From an uncultured Flavobacteriales bacterium (lineage in GTDB: Bacteria; Bacteroidota; Bacteroidia; Flavobacteriales_D; Sanyastnellaceae), in assembly GCA_938085105.1 (NCBI GenBank), contig CALKGK010000002.1, forward strand, positions 27,194 through 91,193: a DNA stretch of 64,000 nucleotides, given 5' to 3'. Shown here piece after piece: positions 8,945 through 18,213 of this stretch. The notes below the pieces were generated by a model. It searched no databases. It had not been told where the DNA came from and worked only from the letters and a program-made list of their open reading frames with translations. Each line of letters opens with the position of its first letter. The stretch's first letter is position 1. The position numbers and the translations under genes were made by a program.

Positions 8945-9163
8945 ACTTTAATTCGCGTGCAAAAAGGGTTTTACCACAAAAAAATCATTTCCTTGTGAAA
9001 AGAAGTCCCTAGAATAAGGAATTAATTGATTCTCAGCGACTAATATTATTTCAGAGAATACACCGAATAAGAGGTTTTTTCGCGTTACTCTATTGGCTTC
9101 AGCCCTTGGAAAACCTCACTCCTATTTTATCAAAAATTCTCAAAAAAAGAGTTCGCTTGTTTG

Positions 9164-9171
9164 TACATTTG
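9164..9171 (+). promoter_or_regulatory. -7 box of the AsmA-family gene
   Basis: TACATTTG, an exact TAnnTTTG match, 25 nt before the ATG at 9197. A matching -33 TTTG was not evident. Confidence 0.5.
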
Positions 9172-9196
9172 AAAAGCTCTTAAACGCCTACCCCAC

Positions 9197-12043
9197 ATGA
9201 AAAAACTGCTCAAAATTGCCGGCATCTCTCTTTTGGTCATTCTTATTGCCTTGCTCGTTCTCCCCTTCCTTTTTAAGGGGAAAATCATCGAAACGCTCAA
9301 GCAGACGGCCAATGAAGAGTTGAATGCTACCTTGGCTTTTGATGATGTTTCGCTCTCCTTTTTTAAAAGTTTTCCTCAGTTGAGCCTAAGCATTGAACAG
9401 CTTTCTTTGAGCAATCACGCTCCTTTTGAAGGGGTTGAGTTGGTGAAGGCGAGTGAAATTCGGGCAAGTATTGACCTCATGAGCCTTTTTGGTGATGAAA
9501 TTAAGGTGAACGAAATCGCGTTGATTCAACCCAATATCGACCTTCGGATCCTGGCTGATGGAAGTGCGAACTACGACATCATGAAAGCAGATGAAGGAAC
9601 GGCAGATGAAACAGCAACAAACGAGGAGACTTCCGAAGATGGAGCATTTGCCTTGGCTTTGAAAAGCTACTTGATCGAAGATGCCAAAATCGCTTATCTG
9701 GACGAAACAATGCCCATGAGCTTCACTGCTCTTGGACTCAATCATAGCGGAAATGGCGACTTCACATCAGATGTTTTCCTCCTGTCAACCACAACCAGCA
9801 TTGCCGAAACTTCTTTTGACTATGACGGTATCGCATATTTGAACAAGGCCGATATTGATATGGACGCCGATTTTGACATCAACATTGCAGCATCGAAATA
9901 CACCTTCAAAGAGAACAGCACCTCCATCAATGATTTTGAATTAAAGGCAGATGGTTTTGTAGCCATGCCCGGTGATGACATTGATGTGGACATCTCTTTC
10001 TCCACTCCGAACAACAGTTTCAAATCACTCCTTTCCCTTATCCCAGCGGTGTATAAAGCAGATATGGAAGGAATTCAAACAGCAGGTGAATTGAGCTTTG
10101 ATGGCTATGTGAGAGGGATTTATAACGAGCTCACCATGCCAGGGCTCGGTCTCAACCTAAAAGTGGTGGACGGACGAGTTCAATATCCCGATCTACCCGA
10201 GAGCATTGAAAACATTCAAATCGATGCTAAAATTGACGCCTCCAAAGGAATTGATCATGATGCCATGCGCATTGATGTTCCTGTGTTTCATTTGGAAATG
10301 GCCAAAAACCCTATCGACCTCACCCTCCTTGTTAAAACCCCATATAGCGACCCGTACTTGGATGGAGCTTTAAAAGCAAAAGTTGATTTGAGTAAAATCG
10401 CTCAAACCATTCCACTGAATCAAGGTGATGTTTTGGAAGGCTTGATTAATGCTGACCTCACGGTGAAAGGAAACATGAGCTCCATTGAAGAAGAGCGCTA
10501 CTCCGATTTCTTGGCGGAAGGACAAGTCATCGTTCAGCAAATGAAGTACGCATCGGACAGTCTTGACTATCCCGTAGCCGTAAACAATGCATACCTAAAT
10601 TTCAACCCCGAACATATCGAACTGAGCGCTTTTGAAGCAATTATTGGGGCGAGTGATTTGAAAGCGAACGGTAAGTTCGACAACTACATGGCCTATGCCT
10701 TTAAGGAAGAAGCCCTTCACGGAGTCTTCAACCTCAACGCCAATAAAATCGACCTCAATGAATTGATGGGCAAAGAAGAAGAAGCTTCAAACGAAGCGAT
10801 GGCAAATGAAGAGGCAAGTCTTGACACAAGCAGCATGTCTGTGATTCGTTTACCGAAAAACATCGATTTTGCCTTGAACAGTTCCATCAATGAATTGATT
10901 TATGATGACTTCGATATCACTCAGCTTTCTGGAAGCATTACCTTAAAGGAAGGTGAAGCTGCTTTGAGAGGGGTGAAAATGAACATACTGGACGGAAAAG
11001 TGAGCGCCGATGGCAGCTATAATTCCGTCCCTGAAAACCCGAGCATCAACATGGACTTTGGTATTCAGAACATGGACATTCAGGAAGCGGCAAAAACCTT
11101 TGTGACCATCGAAAAAATGGCTCCCATCGCCAAAAGCTGTAAAGGTAAATTCTCTACGAGCTTGAAAATGATTGGTGAGCTCAACGACAAAATGGAACCC
11201 ATAACTCAAACCTTGAACGGAGGTGGTAAATTGAGTGTGGCGGAAGTTGAAATCGAAAAGTTCGCTCCACTGAATAAACTCGCCAAGGAGCTAAAAATAG
11301 AAAAGCTCGCAAAACAAAATTTTAAGGATGTAAACATCTCTTTTGAGTTTGTGAACGGACGAATCGTTCTCGATCCTTTTGTTGTTAAGTTGGACGGCGT
11401 TCCCACAACCATTTCAGGAAGCATGGGCTTTGAGCAGGACATCGATTACGACATTGATATGGACCTTCCTTTGAGCAAAATCCCGGGGAACTTGGGGCAA
11501 GGAGCTCAAGGATTGATCAGCTCAATCAATGCTTCTTTGGGCACCAACTTTAGCCCGGGAAGCGCAGTTCCAGTGAACCTCAAAGTTACCGGTACGATGG
11601 ACGAACCTAAAATAAGTTCCAACTTTGGTGATGCGCTTAAAGGTGAGCAAGAAAACGTAAAAGAGAACATCAAAGAAACGGTGAAAGAAGAGGTCAAAGA
11701 GCAAATCGAAGAGGTGAAAGAAGATGCCGTGGCAAAAGCGCGAGAAGAAGCTGATAAGATCTTGGCCGATGCTCAGAAGCAAGCGGACGATATCGTAGCC
11801 AAGGCCAATGAAGAGGCAGAAAAAATGAGAACAGCCGGTTATGATGAAGCGAGCAAACTCGAGAACAAAGGTGGGAACATCATTGAAAAAACAGCCAATC
11901 GAAAACTGGCCGAGGCTTTGAGAAAGGAAACCGACAAAAAGGTGGAGAAAGCCAAGGAAGAAGCACAAAAGCGTGCCGATAAAGTGATGGCCGATGCTCG
12001 AAAAAAAGCAGATGAAAAAATTGATGCTGCCACAAGTAAATAA
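9197..12043 (+). CDS. AsmA-family envelope protein with C-terminal coiled coil
   Basis: Large inner-membrane-anchored periplasmic protein of the AsmA group, members of which are implicated in outer-membrane assembly and lipid transfer. One N-terminal membrane helix (about residues 7-29) precedes the AsmA start (LNATLAFDDVSLSFFKSFPQ, SLSIEQLSLSNHAPFEGVEL). Residues to about 815 repeat short beta-rich stretches (e.g. SITLKEGEAALRGVKMNILD), typical of the long AsmA/TamB groove. The last ~130 residues are very different: charged heptad-like repeats (KENIKETVKEEVKEQIEEV, AREEADKILADAQKQADDIV) forming a long coiled coil. At 948 residues it is longer than E. coli AsmA (617). The PD40/OmpA gene follows within 29 bp and may share its transcript. 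Confidence 0.85.
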   Translation: MKKLLKIAGISLLVILIALLVLPFLFKGKIIETLKQTANEELNATLAFDDVSLSFFKSFPQLSLSIEQLSLSNHAPFEGVELVKASEIRASIDLMSLFGDEIKVNEIALIQPNIDLRILADGSANYDIMKADEGTADETATNEETSEDGAFALALKSYLIEDAKIAYLDETMPMSFTALGLNHSGNGDFTSDVFLLSTTTSIAETSFDYDGIAYLNKADIDMDADFDINIAASKYTFKENSTSINDFELKADGFVAMPGDDIDVDISFSTPNNSFKSLLSLIPAVYKADMEGIQTAGELSFDGYVRGIYNELTMPGLGLNLKVVDGRVQYPDLPESIENIQIDAKIDASKGIDHDAMRIDVPVFHLEMAKNPIDLTLLVKTPYSDPYLDGALKAKVDLSKIAQTIPLNQGDVLEGLINADLTVKGNMSSIEEERYSDFLAEGQVIVQQMKYASDSLDYPVAVNNAYLNFNPEHIELSAFEAIIGASDLKANGKFDNYMAYAFKEEALHGVFNLNANKIDLNELMGKEEEASNEAMANEEASLDTSSMSVIRLPKNIDFALNSSINELIYDDFDITQLSGSITLKEGEAALRGVKMNILDGKVSADGSYNSVPENPSINMDFGIQNMDIQEAAKTFVTIEKMAPIAKSCKGKFSTSLKMIGELNDKMEPITQTLNGGGKLSVAEVEIEKFAPLNKLAKELKIEKLAKQNFKDVNISFEFVNGRIVLDPFVVKLDGVPTTISGSMGFEQDIDYDIDMDLPLSKIPGNLGQGAQGLISSINASLGTNFSPGSAVPVNLKVTGTMDEPKISSNFGDALKGEQENVKENIKETVKEEVKEQIEEVKEDAVAKAREEADKILADAQKQADDIVAKANEEAEKMRTAGYDEASKLENKGGNIIEKTANRKLAEALRKETDKKVEKAKEEAQKRADKVMADARKKADEKIDAATSK

Positions 12044-12072
12044 TTCGGATTGATAATTGCACCTTGCAAATT

Positions 12073-14115
12073 ATGAGAATACCCGTAGTCCTATCAATGA
12101 TTGTTTGTCTGAACCTCATCATCAAGGGTGAAGTTCAAGCACAAGATGAATGTGAATACACCCCTAGCTCAAAAGCAGAAAAGCTCTTGACTAAATCGGA
12201 AGACAAACGAAAATACTCCTTTGACGAGCGCCAAGAACTGATTCAAGAGGCCCTGGAAGAGGATGAAAACTGTTACCCGTGCATGCTCCAACTTGGAGTA
12301 CGAGCATTCAAAACAGCGAAAAGAACCGGTGGTAGTTTTGGTGCAGCTCAGGTGATGTTGAAAAAGCTGACGGATGCTTGTCCGGAATACCACAGCGAGC
12401 CCTACTACTACCTTGGAGCAATGGCTTATGCCGATAATAACTATGCAGCAGCCTTGGATTATTTCGACTTCTTCCTGCATTTCCCCAATGACGACGAATC
12501 CAAATACGCCCGCGACTATGAAGACAAGTACGCGGATGTTGAAGAGGTGATTCCTTTTGTGGAGTTCTATCGCGACTTCAATAAATATGCAGATTCCTAT
12601 AGTCCTTCTCTGGTTGAAGGAGTTTCGAGTGAAAAGGATGAATACCTTCCAGCATTGAGTCCGGATAGCGAAATCATGTTCTATACCCGACACTACATGA
12701 AAAAAGCCAAAGGTGATTATGTGGCCAAAGCTGTGGAGGAATTTACTTGGAGTTTAAGAGGTGATTTGAATGCGAGTTTTGATGGTGGTGATGCGCTTCC
12801 GAAACCTTTCAACATGGGCGACAATTATGGAGGTGCAAGCATCTCTGTGGACAACAAAGAACTGTTCATCGCCAAAAGAAACCCCGTGGACAACAACCCT
12901 GAAAACATTGATCTCTATTTAACAAGGTATGAGCTCACAGAAGATCCAAAAACGGGAAAGAAATCGTACATCTGGACAGAACTCAGCAACTTGGGCGAAA
13001 AGATCAATACCGATGACGGTTGGGAGAGTCAGCCCAGCTTGAGTGGTGACGGACAAACCCTCTACTTCGCCACTCTCCGTGCAAGCACTCAAAAAGAAGG
13101 AGCACAAAATCCCGATACCGATATTTACTACAGCGAACGACAAGAAGATGGATCATGGGGTCCTGCGCAAGCCCTCCCCGCTCCTATCAACACCAAGTGG
13201 AACGACAAAGCCCCCTTCATGCACAGCGATTCCCACACCTTGTATTTCGCAAGCGATCGTCAGCCTGGAGGTGGAGGCTACGACATATGGTACACTCGTC
13301 AGCAAGAAGACGGATCTTGGAGCAGACCGAAAAACATTGGAGCCCCCGTCAACACCAGTGAAGATGAGCACGGAATGATTGTTTCCAGTGATGGTGAGTA
13401 TGCATATTACGCAAGCCGCACCATCCGTGGGAGCAGAGGAATGGACATCTACTCCTTCCCCATCCCCGAAGAAGCCAAACCCGAAAAAGTGATGATCTTG
13501 AAGGGGCAAGTGATGACCAAAGACGGTGAAGTTCCCGAAAACGCTGAAATCAACATCAAGTATGTTCAGAGCAAGAGTGCCCAGAAAATTGAATTAAATC
13601 AGGACGATGGAAAGTATGCCGCCGTGATCAACATCGACCGCGAAGAAGATGTTGTGGTGCAAGTGAGTGGAGATGATGTAGCCTTCAACACTCACCTCGT
13701 GGTAGATAAAGATGAAGAACGACAAGCAGATGTGGTGAAGTTGGACATGGTGAAGGAGGAAGTCAAAAAGGGAAGCTCATTCGTTATTCCAGACATCTAT
13801 TACAGCACCGCATCAGCCGACATCAATCGGGAATCGATGATCATCCTCGATGAGTTTGTGGACTATCTCTTGGCCAACCCCAACATCGTTATAGAAATTC
13901 AAGGACATACCGACGATGAAGGGAATGCTGCTGACAACCTCGCACTCTCGATGGATAGAGCTTTTGAAGTGAAGGGATATTTAGAGAAAAAAGGAATTTC
14001 TGGGTCGCGTATTAAGGCAAAAGGCTACGGTGAAACACGACCAATTGCAGACAATACGAGCCCTTCAGGCAAGGCGAAAAACAGACGCACAGAATTTATG
14101 ATTATCAGCATGTAA
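12073..14115 (+). CDS. TPR - PD40 propeller - OmpA-family protein (PorE-like)
   Basis: Outer-membrane/periplasmic protein that should tether to peptidoglycan. Order in the 680 residues: signal peptide (MRIPVVLSMIVCLNLIIKGEVQAQ), a TPR-like helical part (about 40-170), WD40/PD40 propeller blades (LSPDSEIMFYTRHY, LSGDGQTLYFATLR, SHTLYFASDRQPGGGGYDIW), a short carboxypeptidase-regulatory-like domain (about 475-550) and an OmpA C-terminal domain with the peptidoglycan-binding signature GHTDDEGN...LSMDRA. This architecture matches PorE of the type IX secretion system, but many Bacteroidota paralogs share it. I start at the ATG at 12073 because it gives a clean signal peptide; the frame extends to a TTG at 12064. 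A second, diverged copy is at 45126. Confidence 0.88.
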   Translation: MRIPVVLSMIVCLNLIIKGEVQAQDECEYTPSSKAEKLLTKSEDKRKYSFDERQELIQEALEEDENCYPCMLQLGVRAFKTAKRTGGSFGAAQVMLKKLTDACPEYHSEPYYYLGAMAYADNNYAAALDYFDFFLHFPNDDESKYARDYEDKYADVEEVIPFVEFYRDFNKYADSYSPSLVEGVSSEKDEYLPALSPDSEIMFYTRHYMKKAKGDYVAKAVEEFTWSLRGDLNASFDGGDALPKPFNMGDNYGGASISVDNKELFIAKRNPVDNNPENIDLYLTRYELTEDPKTGKKSYIWTELSNLGEKINTDDGWESQPSLSGDGQTLYFATLRASTQKEGAQNPDTDIYYSERQEDGSWGPAQALPAPINTKWNDKAPFMHSDSHTLYFASDRQPGGGGYDIWYTRQQEDGSWSRPKNIGAPVNTSEDEHGMIVSSDGEYAYYASRTIRGSRGMDIYSFPIPEEAKPEKVMILKGQVMTKDGEVPENAEINIKYVQSKSAQKIELNQDDGKYAAVINIDREEDVVVQVSGDDVAFNTHLVVDKDEERQADVVKLDMVKEEVKKGSSFVIPDIYYSTASADINRESMIILDEFVDYLLANPNIVIEIQGHTDDEGNAADNLALSMDRAFEVKGYLEKKGISGSRIKAKGYGETRPIADNTSPSGKAKNRRTEFMIISM

Positions 14116-14119
14116 GGAT

Positions 14120-14149
14120 TTTGTTGGATGAATAAATAAATTACATTTG
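14120..14149 (+). promoter_or_regulatory. Promoter of the small lipoprotein gene
   Basis: TTTG at 14120-14123 and TACATTTG at 14142-14149, spacing 18 nt, a full match to the Bacteroidetes -33/-7 pattern. The ATG is 17 nt downstream at 14167. Confidence 0.7.
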
Positions 14150-14166
14150 TATAAAATCTAATATCA

Positions 14167-14445
14167 ATGAAGCATTTATTTTTACTCGGACTTGCAGCTG
14201 TATTGTTTAGCTGTGGTGGTAGCACAGAGTCTACCGAGGTTCAAACACAAATCGAAGAAACTGTAACAGACGTAACTGAAGCTGCAGAAACAACCATGGA
14301 AGACGCTGGAGAAGCGATGGAAGAGGGTGCTGAAGCCGTTGAAGGAGCTGTAGAAGATGCAGTAGAAGAGGTAAGCGAAGCAGCTGAAGAAGGTGCTGAC
14401 AAAGTTGAAGAAATGATGGATGACGCAGAAGAAGCTGTGAAGTAA
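14167..14445 (+). CDS. Small lipoprotein with acidic helical repeat tail
   Basis: Unrecognised 92-residue protein. It starts with a lipoprotein signal peptide (MKHLFLLGLAAVLFSCGGS) whose lipobox LFSC places the lipidated Cys at residue 16. The rest is made almost entirely of Ala, Glu, Asp, Val and Gly (EDAGEAMEEGAEAVEGAVED and similar), an 11-residue-like amphipathic helical repeat seen in apolipoprotein/LEA-type tails. It is a one-gene unit with its own promoter and strong terminator. Its signal peptide is nearly the same as that of the DUF4920 lipoprotein at 14568, whose tail is also helical and charged, so one may derive from the other by duplication. Function unknown. Confidence 0.8.
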   Translation: MKHLFLLGLAAVLFSCGGSTESTEVQTQIEETVTDVTEAAETTMEDAGEAMEEGAEAVEGAVEDAVEEVSEAAEEGADKVEEMMDDAEEAVK

Positions 14446-14465
14446 TCCTTTATCAATCATACTTG

Positions 14466-14498
14466 AAGAGGAGTTCATTTTGGGCTCCTCTTTTTTTT
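14466..14498 (+). terminator. Rho-independent terminator
   Basis: Stem AAGAGGAG/CTCCTCTT with an 11-nt loop, then eight T, closing the small lipoprotein gene. Confidence 0.88.
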
Positions 14499-14567
14499 GC
14501 TAAAAATGTGCAATTCAATAAGGTAACAAGAGAAATTTGTAATTTCGCGCCAAATCAAAATCAAAAA

Positions 14568-15281
14568 ATGAAACATTTATTCTTTTTAGGAATGATTGCT
14601 TTGCTAGCGAGCTGCGGCGGAGGTCAATCACACGATCACGCTGAAGGTGAAATCGTTGAAACAAGCATTGAAAACGTTAACTACGGAGAGGCTTTTGAAG
14701 TATCCGAAGTAGTAAGCATTGACGAAGTAGCTGCAGCCCTTGATACCATGGGAACCGTAGACTGTGTTGTAAAGGCAAACATCGTTGAAACCTGCGCGAA
14801 AATGGGTTGCTGGATGACCGTTGAGCAGAGCAACGGAGAACCTGTAATGGTTTACATGAATGACCATTCTTTCTTTGTTCCTAAAGAAGGTATGGGTGGC
14901 AAAACGGCTTTGATTAAAGCAACTGCAACAAAAGACACTACGTCGGTAGAAATGTTGAAGCACTTGAAAGAAGATGCCAATGCACCACAGGAAGAAATTG
15001 ACGCGATTACTGAGCCTAAATTCGGTATGAAATTGAACGCAACCGGTGTAATTATCGAGGGTGTAGAAGTTGAGAAATCAGGAGCTGCTGATGCAATGCA
15101 CGAGGCTATTGATCACGCAGTAGACCACGCACACGACGCAGTAGACCACGTTCACGAGCAAGTTGAAAACGTTGAAGAAAACGCAAAAGACTTGGCAAAT
15201 GATGCTTTAGAAACTACAGGAAATGCTTTGGACAAAGCTGGTGAAACAATAGATCAAGCGCAAGAAGCTGTGAGCAAATAA
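14568..15281 (+). CDS. DUF4920 lipoprotein with His/Asp-rich and helical tail
   Basis: Lipoprotein of 237 residues. Signal peptide MKHLFFLGMIALLASCGGG (lipidated Cys at residue 16) and a His-containing stretch (SHDHAEGE) precede the DUF4920 domain (about 35-165), recognised from its VETCAKMGCWMTVE motif and FFVPKEGMGGKTALIKATA. The C-terminal ~60 residues carry a His/Asp-rich repeat (DHAVDHAHDAVDHVHEQ) that could bind a metal ion, then an amphipathic Ala/Glu helix. Start: the ATG at 14568; the frame runs further back but only through non-coding sequence across the terminator. TAATTTCG at 14540-14547 is a plausible -7 box. The domain's biochemical role is unknown; a bidirectional terminator follows. 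Confidence 0.88.
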   Translation: MKHLFFLGMIALLASCGGGQSHDHAEGEIVETSIENVNYGEAFEVSEVVSIDEVAAALDTMGTVDCVVKANIVETCAKMGCWMTVEQSNGEPVMVYMNDHSFFVPKEGMGGKTALIKATATKDTTSVEMLKHLKEDANAPQEEIDAITEPKFGMKLNATGVIIEGVEVEKSGAADAMHEAIDHAVDHAHDAVDHVHEQVENVEENAKDLANDALETTGNALDKAGETIDQAQEAVSK

Positions 15282-15301
15282 TCACTCAATAAGAAAACAA
15301 T

Positions 15302-15337
15302 AAAAAGCCCCTTTCTTCACGGAAAGGGGCTTTTTTT
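15302..15337. terminator. Bidirectional terminator
   Basis: Near-perfect 14-bp stem (AAAAAGCCCCTTTC/GAAAGGGGCTTTTT) with A- and T-runs on both sides, between the convergent DUF4920 lipoprotein gene and the tolC-like gene. It can serve both strands. Confidence 0.9.
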
Positions 15338-15388
15338 ATTCTTGGATCTACGAATAATCAACTTTTTCATTTCCTCATTGACCCTTGT

Positions 15389-16804
15389 TCATTCTCCCAA
15401 AATCCCCAAAGCGTAATTGGTCTTGAGAATGGCCTTTTGGTTTTCAGCTAAGAGCGAAACTAATTTTATCTGAGCATTGATATAACTCAATTCGCGAGAG
15501 TTGACGAGAAAAAGTGAGCTCTCTCCAGCTTCAAACTTTCTTCTTTCCCCCGCTAGAAGCTGTTCATAGTCCCTCACCGTTCTTCGATACAAGGCAATTT
15601 GCTCAAAACTCACGTCCCACATGTTCAGGGCTGCCTGCAACTTGTTTTGAAGATTGGCTTGCTTGTTCTCAAAGGCCAACTCTTGTTCACGAATTTTCAA
15701 TCCCGTTAGTGCCACACCACTTCGCTCCTTTCTCAGAAAAAGAGGCATGTTGAACTCCAGCCCCCACGAGTAATTGTTCACACTGTAATTGGCTAGTGGA
15801 CTGTCGCCAACGAGCCTTTCATTCAGCGGTTGATATTTCAGGTTGATCTCGGGTTTGAGTTGCTCTCTTTTCCAGCGCTCCTCAATTTCGAGTTGTTCGA
15901 TTTTGAACCCGGTCAGTAGCAGTTCAGGGTGCTGCAATACTAAATCTTGGAGTACAATCTGACTCAAGCTCGCTGCATTGCTCACTGTAAGTTCGTCTTC
16001 ACGGTAGGGAACGGTATTCTCTTCTAGCACTAAGGGAACCATCCCATCAGCCCACAAAAACACGCCCAAATACAAAGCACTGTTTTTGAAATCGAGTTCC
16101 GCTTGTTGCAAGGCGAGCAATCGGTTTTGCACTTGAATTCCAGCTTCAAGGGTGTCGATGGCAGGTACATCTCCAAGTCGCGCACTTTGCTTCACCCCAA
16201 CAAAACGCTCTTGTGCTAACTGCAAAGCTCCTCTGTAAATTCTGAGGTTGTTGTATGATTTGAAAAAGTCCCAATATGCTTCCCCTGCAGAAAAGAGCAG
16301 TTCGTTCATCAATCGTACTCGTTCAGCCTCTGTGCTTTCTTGATACACCTGTGCCTGGCGGAGTCCGGCCCGGCGTTCATCGATGAACATCCCTTGTCCC
16401 AAAGCCATGCTCACTCCACCCATCCACAACCCTGTGGAAGGAACGCTGTTCTCCGGATTCAAAAACACTCCTTGATTTTGCTCAAAGCCTGCCATGAGTT
16501 CCAAACCAAACCACGTTGGCACCTTCACTCCTGCGTCAATGTTGCTGTAGTATTGGCTGTCTTTAAAGTATTTCTGACTCACATCAGAATAGGCCTTTGG
16601 GTCAAAACCACCCCGCGCTCCTTGCACTGTGGCATCACCAAAAGCTTCCTGTAAATTGGCTTGCACGCTGAGTGGGTGACCTTTTTTCACCAAGGACATG
16701 AATGCATCAAAAGGCAAAACCTTCAAACTATCGGTTGTTTCCTCCTGCGCGCACATATTCATGCTCAGCAGAAAGAAAGCAAACATCCATAAGTTCTTTT
16801 TCAT
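15389..16804 (-). CDS. tolC: TolC-family outer-membrane efflux protein
   Basis: Outer-membrane channel that lets an ABC or RND-type exporter cross the outer membrane. The product has a signal peptide (MKKNLWMFAFFLLSMNMCAQ) and two long helical halves rich in Gln, Leu and Glu with the family's internal repeat (about residues 35-240 and 255-470), for example LFSAGEAYWDFFKSYNNLRI and RAGLRQAQVYQEST. Start: ATG at 16804, overlapping the TGA of the upstream hlyD-like gene by one base (TGATG), a sign of coupled translation; the GTG one codon earlier is less likely. Last gene of the tetR - ABC - hlyD - tolC operon. The cargo is not visible. Confidence 0.92.
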   Translation of the reverse strand: MKKNLWMFAFFLLSMNMCAQEETTDSLKVLPFDAFMSLVKKGHPLSVQANLQEAFGDATVQGARGGFDPKAYSDVSQKYFKDSQYYSNIDAGVKVPTWFGLELMAGFEQNQGVFLNPENSVPSTGLWMGGVSMALGQGMFIDERRAGLRQAQVYQESTEAERVRLMNELLFSAGEAYWDFFKSYNNLRIYRGALQLAQERFVGVKQSARLGDVPAIDTLEAGIQVQNRLLALQQAELDFKNSALYLGVFLWADGMVPLVLEENTVPYREDELTVSNAASLSQIVLQDLVLQHPELLLTGFKIEQLEIEERWKREQLKPEINLKYQPLNERLVGDSPLANYSVNNYSWGLEFNMPLFLRKERSGVALTGLKIREQELAFENKQANLQNKLQAALNMWDVSFEQIALYRRTVRDYEQLLAGERRKFEAGESSLFLVNSRELSYINAQIKLVSLLAENQKAILKTNYALGILGE

Positions 16805-18162
16805 CACTTCTTGGCTTTATCTTCTGTTCCTGATTTTTCTGAGGTCTTGTAATAATCTGGCGGGAAACCGTTGATTTGTCGCCAGAGTTCGTACCACACA
16901 AAAACGTCCTTCAATAGCGTCATACTGTTTGTTCCCGCACCTACACGAAGCGCATCTGGCCAAGCGTGATCTTCAGGGTCGGGCTCTACCAAGATGCGGT
17001 ATTTCCCATTCTCACTGATGAAGTTATCGATGGCAAACACTTTTCCGCCATAAGTACCATAACTCGTATTTGGCCATCCAGAAAATACAATCGCTGGCCA
17101 CCCGTCAAATTGGAGCCTTACTTTTTGTCCTTTCTCCATAAGCGGTAGGTCAATCGGACGAATGAACATCGCCACCGCCAAGTCGTACTGCGCCGGCATG
17201 ATGCTCACAATCTCCTCTCCTTCTTTCATGGTCTCGCCGAGTCCGATTTGAATGGCTTTGGTAACATAGCCGTCCTGAGGAGCCGTGATGTAATAAAGTC
17301 CTTGACGAACCGAGTAATTCATGTACTGGTTTTGGAGTTTAGTGACCACCGCCTCAGCATCATACATGTTGGACAAGGCCGTGAATTTCTCCGATTCCGC
17401 CTTGGCAATTTCCTTTCGGTACTGCGCTTCGATGGAAGTCAATTCCACTTGGGCGTTGATCAACTCATTTTGTGAGGTGAGCAATTTATTTTCAGCAGAA
17501 ATCATTTCCGCTTTTGTCTTTTGCAAAGCTTGTTGGCGCTTCTCCAAATCGGTTTGTGATTTCAAGCCTTCCGCAGCCAGTTCTTCCATTCGAATGAGCT
17601 GATCTTGGGCAATTTTGAAATTCAATTGATATGCTTTGAAGTCGATACTATCGCTTGTGATTTTCAGGTTGGCCTGCTTCACTTTGTTTCGAGCTTGCTG
17701 CATTTTTAATCGGCTAGTTTGCACCAATGCATCCACTTGATTGTCTTGTGCCTTGACCTTTTCCATGTAGGATTGAACCGCCATTTCTTTTGCTTTCAAC
17801 TGCTCATCGGTTCTTGCAAGGAGTTGAGGATCGAAGTACTCATCTTTTACCTCAGAGATGAAGAGAATGGTATCTCCCTTGTGCACGAAGTCTCCTTCTT
17901 GGACAAACCAACGCTCGACTCTTCCGGCAATCACCGAATGGATGGTTTGTGGACGCTGATCTGGTTTGAGGGTAGTTACCTCACCCCGAGCGCGAATATT
18001 CTGGGTCCATGGCAAAAAGAGAATGATCAAAAAAGCGATAAATAAACCTACAAACAGGCGAAGAAGTACATTGCCAGACACTCGTTTCTCAGCGCTATCC
18101 AGAGCTGAAAACTTCTCTTGTTTGATGTGTTTTTTGACATTTAAATCTGAAATATTCAGCAT
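16804..18162 (-). CDS. HlyD-family membrane fusion protein
   Basis: Periplasmic adaptor that joins an inner-membrane transporter to TolC. The 452 residues contain an N-terminal cytosolic tail, one membrane helix (about 33-52, LFVGLFIAFLIILFLPW), the first biotinyl-lipoyl half (HSVIAGRVERWFVQEGDFVHKGD), a long coiled-coil hairpin (about 110-270), then the second lipoyl half (ITAPQDGYVTKAIQIGLGETMKEGE) and a beta-barrel part. This order is that of HlyD/EmrA type adaptors. It lies between the ABC gene (51-bp gap) and tolC (1-base overlap). The Lys/Glu-rich C-terminal extension of ~30 residues is of unknown use. Confidence 0.92.
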   Translation of the reverse strand: MLNISDLNVKKHIKQEKFSALDSAEKRVSGNVLLRLFVGLFIAFLIILFLPWTQNIRARGEVTTLKPDQRPQTIHSVIAGRVERWFVQEGDFVHKGDTILFISEVKDEYFDPQLLARTDEQLKAKEMAVQSYMEKVKAQDNQVDALVQTSRLKMQQARNKVKQANLKITSDSIDFKAYQLNFKIAQDQLIRMEELAAEGLKSQTDLEKRQQALQKTKAEMISAENKLLTSQNELINAQVELTSIEAQYRKEIAKAESEKFTALSNMYDAEAVVTKLQNQYMNYSVRQGLYYITAPQDGYVTKAIQIGLGETMKEGEEIVSIMPAQYDLAVAMFIRPIDLPLMEKGQKVRLQFDGWPAIVFSGWPNTSYGTYGGKVFAIDNFISENGKYRILVEPDPEDHAWPDALRVGAGTNSMTLLKDVFVWYELWRQINGFPPDYYKTSEKSGTEDKAKK

Positions 18163-18213
18163 GCTACTTGGGTTCTAATTAAAACTACTTTTTTTAAAGT
18201 CTTTGAAACCATC

